Positions 40,786-49,201 of a stretch of DNA of 64,000 nt are shown piece by piece (within the stretch, counting starts at the first letter, position 1; each line of letters starts with the position of its first letter). Origin of the DNA: Oscillospiraceae bacterium. GTDB lineage: Bacteria > Bacillota > Clostridia > Oscillospirales > Oscillospiraceae. The position numbers were made by a program, and so were the translations under genes. A model generated the notes under the pieces. That model was not told the DNA's origin. It saw only the letters and a program-made list of their open reading frames with translations, and searched no databases. The DNA is taken from NCBI GenBank assembly GCA_009779845.1, contig WRBE01000003.1, forward strand, positions 1 through 64,000. Direction: 5' to 3'.

Positions 40786-41919
40786 CTATTTTGAATTAAA
40801 AATCTTAAAAATCGTATCAAATGGATCGTCTTCCTCGTCCGCCGGAGCCTCTGTTGCCAGAGCCGATGGTGCAGCGGTCTCTGCACGCTCAGTGGCGGCA
40901 GTGAATAGGCCTGACTCTTCCACGGAAGCCTTTTTCTCTTCCTTGCGATAGATATGCCCCGGATGGTCATCAAACCCGGTGGCGATGACGGTGACACGAA
41001 TCTCATCGTCCATGTCCTCATCGAAAGTGGCACCGAAGATAATATTCGCCTCCGGGTGGGCCGCTTCTTGTACGAGGCTTGCGGCGGCCTCCACGTCCTC
41101 TAGGCCAATATCCATAGAGCCGGTGATATTAACCAAGACCCCTTTCGCCCCGTCAATAGAGGTCTCCATCAAGGGGCTAGACACCGCCGCACGGGCGGCA
41201 TCTTCCGCTTTGCCTTTTCCGGCAGCATGGCCCACGCCCATGTGGGCATAGCCCGCATCTTTCATAATCGCCGTCACATCGGCGAAGTCGAGGTTAATAA
41301 ACCCGGTGTTCTTAATCAGGTCAGAGATACTGGTCACTGCTTGGCGCAATACCTCATCGGCGATCTCAAAGCCATTGGCAAAGGTCACCTTCTGATCCGT
41401 GGCGTACTTAATCCGATCATTGGGGATAACCAAAAGCGAATCCACTTTCCCCAAGAGTTCTTTCGTCCCTTCTATGGCCTGATTCATACGGCGCTTGCCT
41501 TCAAAGGCGAAAGGCTTCGTCACCACACCTACAGTCAGAATGTCCGACTCTCGTGCGATGTCAGCCACCACAGGGGCAGCCCCTGTTCCGGTGCCGCCGC
41601 CCATGCCGGCGGTGATGAAAATCATGTTGGCATCTTCAAAAGCTTTGGCCACGTTATTGCGACTCTCTTCTGCACTCTTTTTCCCCACATCGGGGTTCGA
41701 GCCCGCCCCTTGACCAAGGGTCAGCTTTTCACCGATCTGGATTTTTTGGTTGGCAGCAGAAACAGCCAATGCCTGCTTGTCCGTGTTTACGGCGATAAAC
41801 TCAATGCCCTTCGTGCCTGAGTCCACCATGCGGTTGACCACGTTATTTCCGGCCCCGCCAACACCAACAACCTTAAGGACTACTACGTTGTCCGGCCCTG
41901 TATCTTGTGTAAATGACAT
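40786..41919 (-). CDS. ftsZ: Cell division protein FtsZ
   Basis: A 377-residue tubulin-like GTPase that forms the division ring. Visible are the N-terminal GVGGAGNNVVNRM, the GTP signature AGMGGGTGTGAAPVVA, LLVIPND, and the synergy region FANGFEIADEV with NLDFADV. The C-terminal anchoring peptide is DDPFDTIFKIFNSK. A Ser/Glu/Ala-rich linker of about 40 residues lies between core and tail. The ATG at 41919 is supported by GGGAGG eight bases upstream. It has its own consensus promoter and a terminator, as well as lying last in the dcw cluster. No ftsA is adjacent, as in many Clostridia. Confidence 0.97.
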   Translation of the reverse strand: MSFTQDTGPDNVVVLKVVGVGGAGNNVVNRMVDSGTKGIEFIAVNTDKQALAVSAANQKIQIGEKLTLGQGAGSNPDVGKKSAEESRNNVAKAFEDANMIFITAGMGGGTGTGAAPVVADIARESDILTVGVVTKPFAFEGKRRMNQAIEGTKELLGKVDSLLVIPNDRIKYATDQKVTFANGFEIADEVLRQAVTSISDLIKNTGFINLDFADVTAIMKDAGYAHMGVGHAAGKGKAEDAARAAVSSPLMETSIDGAKGVLVNITGSMDIGLEDVEAAASLVQEAAHPEANIIFGATFDEDMDDEIRVTVIATGFDDHPGHIYRKEEKKASVEESGLFTAATERAETAAPSALATEAPADEEDDPFDTIFKIFNSK

Positions 41920-41968
41920 ATTCATTTCCTCCCGTACCTTTAGGGTGTAGCCAATTAAACTACAGATT

Positions 41969-41997
41969 ATTGTACCTCTAAATATTGATTCGGTCAA
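41969..41997 (-). promoter_or_regulatory. Promoter of ftsZ
   Basis: On the minus strand TTGACC (41992-41997), 17 bases, TACAAT (41969-41974), about 50 bases before the start. Confidence 0.75.
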
Positions 41998-42098
41998 GTG
42001 CTTATCCCGAATTTCAGCAAATTTTTTGGATTTTTTCGTGAAATCGTAACAAACAGGGGTATTTTGTAACAGCCGCCCTACAAATTGTTACAGTACCG

Positions 42099-42860
42099 TC
42101 ACAAATCATGGGCCCGAAACACCGGTCGCTCTGGGTTTAAATCGATGGTTCCGCTCTCGTCCTCCTCTAAGTGGTCGAGGATACCGGCCAGCATATTCAT
42201 CTTACTCTGTAGGTTCCGATTGGGCCCTAGCTGCACCTCAATCCGCCTGTCATAGAGTATCTGGGGGTTGTGGAGGTCGGATAGATTCAGCACTGACACC
42301 CCCGCCGTCATCCCCAGCATATCCAGAGCGCCTAATATATCCCGTAGGTAGCGAAGCTCATATTCTCTCTCTTCCCCGAGATAGAGCATCCCCCCGGCGA
42401 TGGGATCCACCGCCGCCCCGACACCTTGCACCCGGATGAGGGGCTGGGCTGGGCGGGTGTCTAAGCGCTCTAATAACTTCGCTTCTCGGCTGAGTAGCCA
42501 ATACCCTTCCGGGCCAGACACTACGGCGATGGCAACGGTGTCTGTGATGGTGACTTCTAGACGGCTGGGGAACTGCCGCCGAAGCGCCACTTGCCCTGCA
42601 TAGGGCAGTCCTGCTTGAATGTTGGCCCTGATGGCATCCGGGTCTAAAAACAGCATGTGCGCCCCCCGCTCGACACCGGCTACGGCTGTGACCTCCGCTG
42701 CTGTATAGCGGGTGTCCCCGTCCACATGGATATCGTCCACCCGGAAAAAGACGGTGACACCGAGAAATAGTATGAGTACAACCACCCCAAAGGTAAAAAA
42801 TCGCCCTAAGGGTGAAAGCTTCCGTTTTCGGCTGGACTGGCGATGGGTTCTTTCTGCCAT
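42099..42860 (-). CDS. divIB: Cell division protein DivIB/FtsQ
   Basis: A 253-residue bitopic membrane protein of the septum. A basic cytoplasmic start (HRQSSRKRKLS) precedes one helix (FFTFGVVVLILFLGVTVFF, about residues 21-39). A POTRA domain follows (FRVDDIHVDGDTRYTAAEV), then the beta domain (QFPSRLEVTI, YWLLSREAKLLERL). It belongs to the FtsLB-type scaffold that connects FtsZ with the transpeptidase. It lies between murA and ftsZ, as in related species. Confidence 0.88.
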   Translation of the reverse strand: MAERTHRQSSRKRKLSPLGRFFTFGVVVLILFLGVTVFFRVDDIHVDGDTRYTAAEVTAVAGVERGAHMLFLDPDAIRANIQAGLPYAGQVALRRQFPSRLEVTITDTVAIAVVSGPEGYWLLSREAKLLERLDTRPAQPLIRVQGVGAAVDPIAGGMLYLGEEREYELRYLRDILGALDMLGMTAGVSVLNLSDLHNPQILYDRRIEVQLGPNRNLQSKMNMLAGILDHLEEDESGTIDLNPERPVFRAHDL

Positions 42861-42890
42861 GTGTCTTCCTCTTTCGTGTGTCTCGTGTTG

Positions 42891-44147
42891 CTACGATGAT
42901 ATCCGCTGAATATCTGCCCCAAGTGAACGAAGAGCGCTCTCTATATTATCATACCCTCTGTCGATATGTTCAATCTCTGACACCGTGGTCTCGCCCGCAG
43001 CACCTAGTGCCGCCACCACTAAAGCTGCGCCGCCCCGGAGGTCTGTTGCGGACACACCGGCCCCGGTGAGACCGTCTACTCCTGTGACCATGGCCACCCG
43101 GCCCTCTAGCTTAATATCCGCTCCCATACGGCGGAGTTCTTCTACATACCGATAGCGGTTTTGGAAGATATTTTCAATAAACACGGTAGTCCCCCGGTTT
43201 TTGACACTGGCCGCCACCAAGCAAGGCTGGGCATCGGTGGGAAATCCGGGATAGGGCCGTGTGATGACCGGCGAGATGGCCTGTAGGGCACCATTGGACT
43301 TTATCGTAATATCTTGCCCCCGGATGGTTATCTCACTCCCGGCGGCTTGCAGGGCATCTGTCACTGTGGCCACATGTTCCGGCATACAATCTAATAGCTC
43401 CACCCGCCCACCGACGAAGGCCGTGGCAGATAAATACGTGGCGGTGACAATGCGGTCGGGAATAATGCGGTGATCTACGGTTTTTCCCACCCCGCCGCCT
43501 ATGATCGTAATCGTGGACTGCCCCGCCCCACTGATTTTGGCACCGGCGGCCACGAGGAAGTCTTGCAAATCCATAATCTCCGGCTCTCTGGCGGCGTTTG
43601 TGATGATTGTCTCACCGTTTGCGGACACGGCGGCCAGCATGGCGTTTTCCGTGGCCCCTACGCTGGGACTGGATAGGTTAATCTCGGCACCTTGCAACTT
43701 GGCACTCTTACATATAATATTGCCGCCCTGCTCTGATATCTCTGCCCCGAGGGCACGAAGTGCCCCTAAATGCAGGTCAATGGGCCGCGGCCCCAACTCA
43801 CAACCGCCGGGACTAGACAGCACCGCTTCTCCCATTCGGCCTAAGATGGCCCCTAAAAAGATAACGGATGAACGCATCTCCCGCATGAGGGTATCTGGAA
43901 TATCACATTTTGTGATATGGGTAGCATTAATATGTATATCCTTCCCGTCCCGTGTGACCACAGCACCCAAGTGGCGCAGAATTGAGATGGCGGCATCCAC
44001 GTCTTTGAGATCAGGACAGTTGCGCAATATGCTCTCGCCCTTTACTAAAATGGAAGCCGCTAAGATGGGCAGCACACTGTTTTTGGCCCCCTGTACGGTG
44101 AGGGTGCCCTCTAATCTATTTCCGCCGTATATTTTTAATTGTTCCAT
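42891..44147 (-). CDS. murA: UDP-N-acetylglucosamine 1-carboxyvinyltransferase
   Basis: A 418-residue EPT-family enzyme that starts peptidoglycan synthesis by adding phosphoenolpyruvate to UDP-GlcNAc. The N-terminal GGNRLEGTLTVQGAKNSVLP and the fosfomycin-target Cys in SPGGCELGPRPIDLH (about residue 117) are intact, so the enzyme should be sensitive in principle. The C-terminal FPTDAQPCLVAA and AALVVAALGAAGETTV segments are present. It occupies the place after murG where many Firmicutes have murB. Confidence 0.95.
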   Translation of the reverse strand: MEQLKIYGGNRLEGTLTVQGAKNSVLPILAASILVKGESILRNCPDLKDVDAAISILRHLGAVVTRDGKDIHINATHITKCDIPDTLMREMRSSVIFLGAILGRMGEAVLSSPGGCELGPRPIDLHLGALRALGAEISEQGGNIICKSAKLQGAEINLSSPSVGATENAMLAAVSANGETIITNAAREPEIMDLQDFLVAAGAKISGAGQSTITIIGGGVGKTVDHRIIPDRIVTATYLSATAFVGGRVELLDCMPEHVATVTDALQAAGSEITIRGQDITIKSNGALQAISPVITRPYPGFPTDAQPCLVAASVKNRGTTVFIENIFQNRYRYVEELRRMGADIKLEGRVAMVTGVDGLTGAGVSATDLRGGAALVVAALGAAGETTVSEIEHIDRGYDNIESALRSLGADIQRISS

Positions 44148-44207
44148 ACTTGTTCTTCCCCCGCAATGTAAAATCCTATGCCATCCTATGCAACAGGATA
44201 CAATTCG

Positions 44208-45338
44208 CTACTGATTGATAAGTCCCAGAATGATTTCTGTGATTTTTTCCGTGGCATTTGGATTCCCCATGGCTTTCATGGCCTGACCCATGTCAACCAA
44301 CCGCCGGGGTTCGGCTAACAGCTGTTGCACAGTGTTATATAGTCCGGCCCCAGTGCAGTCTTGCTCTCGCACCAGAACCGCCCCGCCGCCTTTTTCTAAG
44401 GCTTTGGCGTTTTCTTCTTGGTGGTTGTCAGTCACATAAGGGGACGGCACCAGTACAGTAGGCTTCCCCATGGCGGTCAGCTCTGCTAAGGTGGACGCAC
44501 CGGCCCGGCACAGCACCAAATCCGCCGCTGTCAACACTTGGGGCATGTCGTGGATAAAGGCCCGTACATCAAACCCGCGCTTTATTGGGTCTGTCACGCC
44601 TTGGGCCGCAAGTGCCGCCTGCATGTTGGCGTGGCCCTGTTCCCCACCGCCGGTGGCGTGGATGTGGTAGAACCGCTGCCCCTGATAACCCAGTCGGATA
44701 AATTCTTCCATGGCGGCATTCATCTTCGCCGCACCCAATGATCCCCAGAACGATACCACCAACGGCTTGTCCTCCGGGATGCCGAGGGCCCTTCTGGCCT
44801 GTTCTTTGGTCGCTTCTAAAAACGCCCCCCGGACAGGGGTGCCGGTCCAGATGACCTGTTCCGGGTTCTGATACGCTTTCTCCGCCCCGTCAAAGCCCAC
44901 CATAACTTGGTCTACTCGTTTGGCAAGCAACTTCGTGGTCAGTCCCGGCACCATATTCGACTCTAGCACCGCCGTGGGGACACCTAGTTGTACCGCTCTT
45001 GTCAACACCGGATAGCACACATACCCCCCGGTGCCAAGGGCCACATGGGGCTGGAAGGCTTTGATAATCCGCCCCGCTTCCCCTTTGGAGGTGAGGATGT
45101 TTTTAACTGTCTTTGCATTATGCATAATCCCGGCAGGTGAGAGCCTTCGTTGCAAGTTTGTAATGCGTACTGTTTGAATCTCGTACCCTTCTCGAGGCAC
45201 CAGTTCCGTCTCCATCTTGCCCTTCGCCCCCACAAAGAGAATCTCAGCCTCCGGCATGAGAGAGCGGATTTTGCCGGCCACAGCCACCGCCGGGTAAATG
45301 TGCCCCGCCGTACCGCCGCATGTAAATAAAAACCGCAA
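44208..45338 (-). CDS. murG: UDP-GlcNAc--lipid I N-acetylglucosamine transferase
   Basis: A 376-residue peripheral membrane glycosyltransferase completing lipid II. The N-terminal GGTAGHIYPAVAVA loop, a hydrophobic membrane-facing stretch, the middle VSFWGSLGAAKMNAAM and the UDP-GlcNAc site CRAGASTLAELTAMGKPTVL followed by VPSPYVTDNHQEENA are clear. It follows ftsW and precedes murA in the dcw cluster. Confidence 0.95.
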   Translation of the reverse strand: MRFLFTCGGTAGHIYPAVAVAGKIRSLMPEAEILFVGAKGKMETELVPREGYEIQTVRITNLQRRLSPAGIMHNAKTVKNILTSKGEAGRIIKAFQPHVALGTGGYVCYPVLTRAVQLGVPTAVLESNMVPGLTTKLLAKRVDQVMVGFDGAEKAYQNPEQVIWTGTPVRGAFLEATKEQARRALGIPEDKPLVVSFWGSLGAAKMNAAMEEFIRLGYQGQRFYHIHATGGGEQGHANMQAALAAQGVTDPIKRGFDVRAFIHDMPQVLTAADLVLCRAGASTLAELTAMGKPTVLVPSPYVTDNHQEENAKALEKGGGAVLVREQDCTGAGLYNTVQQLLAEPRRLVDMGQAMKAMGNPNATEKITEIILGLINQ

Positions 45339-45392
45339 GCCATGACCCCCTTTCTATCGAAAAATACATGAATGTGATGTTGTCTGCAAAGG

Positions 45393-46607
45393 CTACCCCT
45401 CTTTTTTGGCGGGTATCTCTCTGGATACCCCCAAGATAACCCCCATACAGGCCAACTGGAACATGAGTGCTGTGCCGCCGTAGCTAAAGAACGGCAATGA
45501 AATCCCCGTGGGCGGCAACAAGTTTGTCACAACGCCCACGTTTAAAAACACTTGAATGGCCAACATACTACTCATCCCCGCCGCAATGAGCGAGGCGAAT
45601 TTGGTCTTTGCGTGCAAGGCAATCCAAAACCCGCGGACAATCAAAATCGCAAACAGTGCCAAGATGAGCATGGAGCCTACAAATCCCAACTCTTCCGCCA
45701 CAATGGCGAAAATGTAATCATTGTGCTGTTCGGGTAAGTAGAGATACTTTTGCCTCGACTGCCCCAGCCCTAACCCCAACAGTCCGCCAGAGCCGATGGC
45801 ATATAAACTCTGGATAACCTGAAAACCGGCACCCAGCGGTGAGGAGTAGGGATCCTGCCAGACCTGAATCCGGGACACGGCGTGGCTAAATTGGGTTACA
45901 ACGATAACGCCGGCCCCTAATAGTGCCGCGCCCCCCGCCGCAAACCAGCCCCAGCGTGTACCACCAATAAACATCATAGAGGCCCCCAAGGCCAAGATAA
46001 TAATCGATGCCGACAAGTGGGGCTGTGCCATTAACAGTACCACAATGGGAAGAAGCACCAAAGCAAATGGCAACACCCCATAGCGGAAGGTGCGCATGTT
46101 CTCTTTGTAAATACAAATCATATGGGCAAATAATAATACAACCGCAGGCTTTGCAAACTCTGACGGCTGGAAGGTGGTAAAGCCCAAGCTCAACCACCGC
46201 CGGGCACCACCGCCCTCTACGCCGATTAAGAGCACCAGCATGAGCAATCCAATGGAAAACAGCATCCCCGGCAGGGCAAACCGCCGATAGACATTTGATG
46301 GAACAAAACTGGCAAGCAACATCACCGCCACGCCGCCAATGGCAAAGCCACTCTGACGGACGAACAAAAACGTAGGGTTTCCGCCGGTGTAAAAAGCGCT
46401 GGCAAAGCTGGCTGAGAACATCATAATAACACCGATACCGAGTAACAGCAACACCAGCAAGAAAAAGGGTAAATCCATAGGTGCCCGCCGCCGGGCGGTC
46501 TGTGCCGCTTGCCGAGGACGGTGACGGGGGGCAGGAGTAGCTTGCGCTTGGGCACGAGCAGACGGTGCAAAGGTCTCTGCCTGCATCTGTCTTGCATTGC
46601 TTGTCAT
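45393..46607 (-). CDS. ftsW: FtsW/SpoVE-type glycosyltransferase of the SEDS family
   Basis: A 404-residue SEDS protein with about ten helices and a long hydrophilic, Ala/Gln/Arg-rich N-terminus (residues 1-45). Family segments include FTTFQPSEFAKPAVVLLFAH, the loop GAGFQVIQSLYAIGSGGLLG with QSRQKYLYLPEQHNDYIFA (near residue 270) and NLLPPTGISLPFFSYGGTA. SEDS proteins polymerise lipid II together with a class B PBP, here the one encoded three genes upstream. I cannot tell FtsW from SpoVE by sequence; only one copy is in the window. AAGGAGG sits before the ATG. Confidence 0.92.
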   Translation of the reverse strand: MTSNARQMQAETFAPSARAQAQATPAPRHRPRQAAQTARRRAPMDLPFFLLVLLLLGIGVIMMFSASFASAFYTGGNPTFLFVRQSGFAIGGVAVMLLASFVPSNVYRRFALPGMLFSIGLLMLVLLIGVEGGGARRWLSLGFTTFQPSEFAKPAVVLLFAHMICIYKENMRTFRYGVLPFALVLLPIVVLLMAQPHLSASIIILALGASMMFIGGTRWGWFAAGGAALLGAGVIVVTQFSHAVSRIQVWQDPYSSPLGAGFQVIQSLYAIGSGGLLGLGLGQSRQKYLYLPEQHNDYIFAIVAEELGFVGSMLILALFAILIVRGFWIALHAKTKFASLIAAGMSSMLAIQVFLNVGVVTNLLPPTGISLPFFSYGGTALMFQLACMGVILGVSREIPAKKEG

Positions 46608-46658
46608 ACTGTCCGCCTCCTTAAAAATTTTCTATAAAAGTCGTTACTATGCAATGTA

Positions 46659-46694
46659 GATCGTGTGGACATGTTATCTCATGTCCACACGATC
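46659..46694 (-). other. 15-bp perfect hairpin at the mraY stop codon
   Basis: GATCGTGTGGACATG pairs with CATGTCCACACGATC around a 6-base loop, touching the mraY stop. No U-run follows, so it may be an RNA stabiliser, processing site or weak terminator before ftsW rather than a standard terminator. Confidence 0.6.
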
Positions 46695-47701
46695 TAGCGC
46701 ATAGACACAGATAAAAACGCAATCACTGCAAAAATCGCACTAACGAGGGAAAACACAAAGAATACTTTCTTTTCCTTCCACTTCTTTCCAGACCAGCCAC
46801 CCATTTCAAAGTGGTGGTGCAGGGGGGCCATCTTGAAAAATCGCTTGCCCCCGGTGGCTTTGTAATAGACCATTTGAATCACATCTGACATGACCTCTGC
46901 AATATAGACCACGCCCAAGGGAATCAGGACAAGCGGCACATTCATGGCAAAGGCCAGTCCGCAGACTGCACCGCCCAGAAATAATGAACCTGTATCACCC
47001 ATGAACACCTTGGCTGGGTTAAAATTGTAAATCAAAAAGGCCAACAAGCCGCCGATCAACGCCCCGGCAAACAGCCCCAGCTCTGCATACGCCACGCCCC
47101 AGTGTACCGCCAATGCGCCATAACAGATTGCCACAGGCAGTGTCACGCCGCTGACCAGTCCATCCACACCATCGGTGATGTTCACTGCGTTTACCGTGCC
47201 CACAATGACAAATGCGGCGAAAATGAAGTAGACCACTTCATTTAAGAACAAGGTAATCCCTACAAAGGGAACGTATAAGTCCGGCGACAAAAAGCCCTGC
47301 AAACGCAAAATCAGCACCAGTACAATGGCCACCACCAGCTGAAGTAACAGCTTCTGAGACGTTGTGAGACCTAGATTTTGCTTTTTCTTCACCTTTTCAT
47401 AATCGTCTAAAAACCCGATGACGGCATAGACGAAGGCAAACCCAAACACAATTACATGCCCAAGGCGTCCGTCTACAATGGCGGGAAAACCGATGGTTAA
47501 AATCGCAACCGCTATACCAATAATAAACATGATGCCACCCATGGTGGGTGTGCCTTGTTTGGACATGTGCCAGACGGGGCCGTCCTCTCGAATGCTTTGG
47601 CCCGCTTTCATTTTCCGTAGCTTGGGGATCAAAAACAGTCCCACAAAGGCCGTCACCCCAAAGCTGACCAAGGCGGCGGGGAGTATGGTTCCCATTATCA
47701 T
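46694..47701 (-). CDS. mraY: Phospho-MurNAc-pentapeptide-transferase
   Basis: A 335-residue polytopic enzyme that makes lipid I. The active-site segments are GFLDDYEKVKKKQNLGL (Asp pair near residue 96), NAVNITDGVDGLVSG and the C-terminal HHHFEMGGWSGKKW; ten or so helices are predicted. Its start overlaps the murE stop (ATGATAATG), so translation is coupled. murD, which usually follows, is absent; ftsW comes next after a hairpin. Confidence 0.95.
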   Translation of the reverse strand: MIMGTILPAALVSFGVTAFVGLFLIPKLRKMKAGQSIREDGPVWHMSKQGTPTMGGIMFIIGIAVAILTIGFPAIVDGRLGHVIVFGFAFVYAVIGFLDDYEKVKKKQNLGLTTSQKLLLQLVVAIVLVLILRLQGFLSPDLYVPFVGITLFLNEVVYFIFAAFVIVGTVNAVNITDGVDGLVSGVTLPVAICYGALAVHWGVAYAELGLFAGALIGGLLAFLIYNFNPAKVFMGDTGSLFLGGAVCGLAFAMNVPLVLIPLGVVYIAEVMSDVIQMVYYKATGGKRFFKMAPLHHHFEMGGWSGKKWKEKKVFFVFSLVSAIFAVIAFLSVSMR

Positions 47702-49170
47702 TGTGCTGTCCCCTCTTTCCGTCGCGCAAGATGTTCTGCCACGATTTCTCTCTCGTCCATGTGGTGCTTCTCACCATGTATTTCTTGATAAGTCTCGTGG
47801 CCCTTCCCAGCGAGGAGTATCACATCCCCCGGTTGATGGCGGTCTATGGCATACGCAATGGCCGCCCGGCGGTCTTCTATGGTCACGTAGGGGGTCGGGG
47901 CTTCTTCCATCCCTGCTAAAATGTCTGCTATAATCTCTCCCGGCACTTCTGTGCGGGGGTTGTCTGATGTCACAATCACAAAATCAGACAACCGGACCGC
48001 TACCTCGCCCATTAAGGGTCGTTTGCCCTTGTCTCTGTCTCCGCCGCAACCAAATAGCGTCACAACCCGACCTGTGGCAAATTCTCGCACCGCCGACAAC
48101 ACGTTTTCCAAGGCATCCGGCGTGTGGGCGTAGTCGATTAAAATCGTATAGTCCCCATCCGTTGGCACCGGCTCAACCCGGCCTTTGATCCCCTCCGCCT
48201 TGGACAGGGCCTCGGCGATACGTTCTAAGGGCGCACCCAGTGTCAGCGCTGTCCCCACTACGCCAAGGGCGTTATAGATGGAAAACTCGCCGGGGATAAA
48301 CAGCTCCATCCGGCAAATCTCACCGGGAACCAAAACGGAAAACTTGACACTGCTGACCTCTAGGCGGATGTTTTTCGCCATCATGTCCGCCTCGTTTTTA
48401 TCTACGGAAAAGCTTTTGACCGCACACCCGGCGTTGTGGGCGGCATCTAGCATAACAGGGGCATAGCTGTCGTCAATGTTAATGATGCCCACGTCACTCT
48501 GCACAAACAGGGCCGCTTTGGCTTTGGCGTATTCTTCCATGGTGTGGTGAAAATCCAAATGGTCTTGGCTAAGATTTGTAAATACACCCACGGCGTATTG
48601 AATCCCCGCCACACGGCCTAATGCCAATGCGTGGCTGGACACCTCCATGACCACGTACTCACAGCCTGCATCCACCATGCGGCGGAGGAGTTGCTGTAGC
48701 ACATAACTCTCTGGCGTAGTGCGCTCTGTGGGGACGACTTCATCGCCAATCAGGTTTTCGTTGGTGCCAATCAGCCCCACTTTGGCCCCAAAACACTGTT
48801 CCAGAACACTTTTGAGCAATAGGGTGCTGGTGGTTTTCCCATTGGTACCCGTAATCCCCAGCATGGTCATGCACTTGGCGGGCTGCCCAAAATACCGGGC
48901 GGAGATGTAACTCAGGGCACTTCGACTGTCTGTGACTAAGATATAAGGTATCTCTATTACAGGCGGTTCTTCACATACCACAGCTACAGCACCTTGCTCC
49001 ACGGCTGTTTGGATATACCGGTGTCCGTCCGTCTCCAATCCTCGAATGGCGACGAATAAGTCCCCGGCTCCCACACCACGGGAGTCGTAGCGGATGTCGG
49101 AGATTGAAGTCTCCAAATCCGCCGTACACGCTATGGGTGTGATATCAATGAGTAGTTTCCACAATTTCAT
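47698..49170 (-). CDS. murE: UDP-MurNAc-tripeptide synthetase
   Basis: A 490-residue Mur ligase that adds the third amino acid to the stem peptide. The ATP loop is GITGTNGKTSTLL (about residue 115), the substrate lysine region SQDHLDFH, the third-residue-binding loop TSDNPRTEVP (meso-diaminopimelate type, as in B. subtilis) and the C-terminal GKGHETYQEI. The start is the ATG at 49170 after AGGGAG. It is followed by mraY with a 4-base overlap and preceded by the PASTA transpeptidase gene. Confidence 0.95.
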   Translation of the reverse strand: MKLWKLLIDITPIACTADLETSISDIRYDSRGVGAGDLFVAIRGLETDGHRYIQTAVEQGAVAVVCEEPPVIEIPYILVTDSRSALSYISARYFGQPAKCMTMLGITGTNGKTTSTLLLKSVLEQCFGAKVGLIGTNENLIGDEVVPTERTTPESYVLQQLLRRMVDAGCEYVVMEVSSHALALGRVAGIQYAVGVFTNLSQDHLDFHHTMEEYAKAKAALFVQSDVGIINIDDSYAPVMLDAAHNAGCAVKSFSVDKNEADMMAKNIRLEVSSVKFSVLVPGEICRMELFIPGEFSIYNALGVVGTALTLGAPLERIAEALSKAEGIKGRVEPVPTDGDYTILIDYAHTPDALENVLSAVREFATGRVVTLFGCGGDRDKGKRPLMGEVAVRLSDFVIVTSDNPRTEVPGEIIADILAGMEEAPTPYVTIEDRRAAIAYAIDRHQPGDVILLAGKGHETYQEIHGEKHHMDEREIVAEHLARRKEGTAQ

Positions 49171-49201
49171 CCGAATTGCTCCCTTGTCTGTTTCGATATC
49201 T

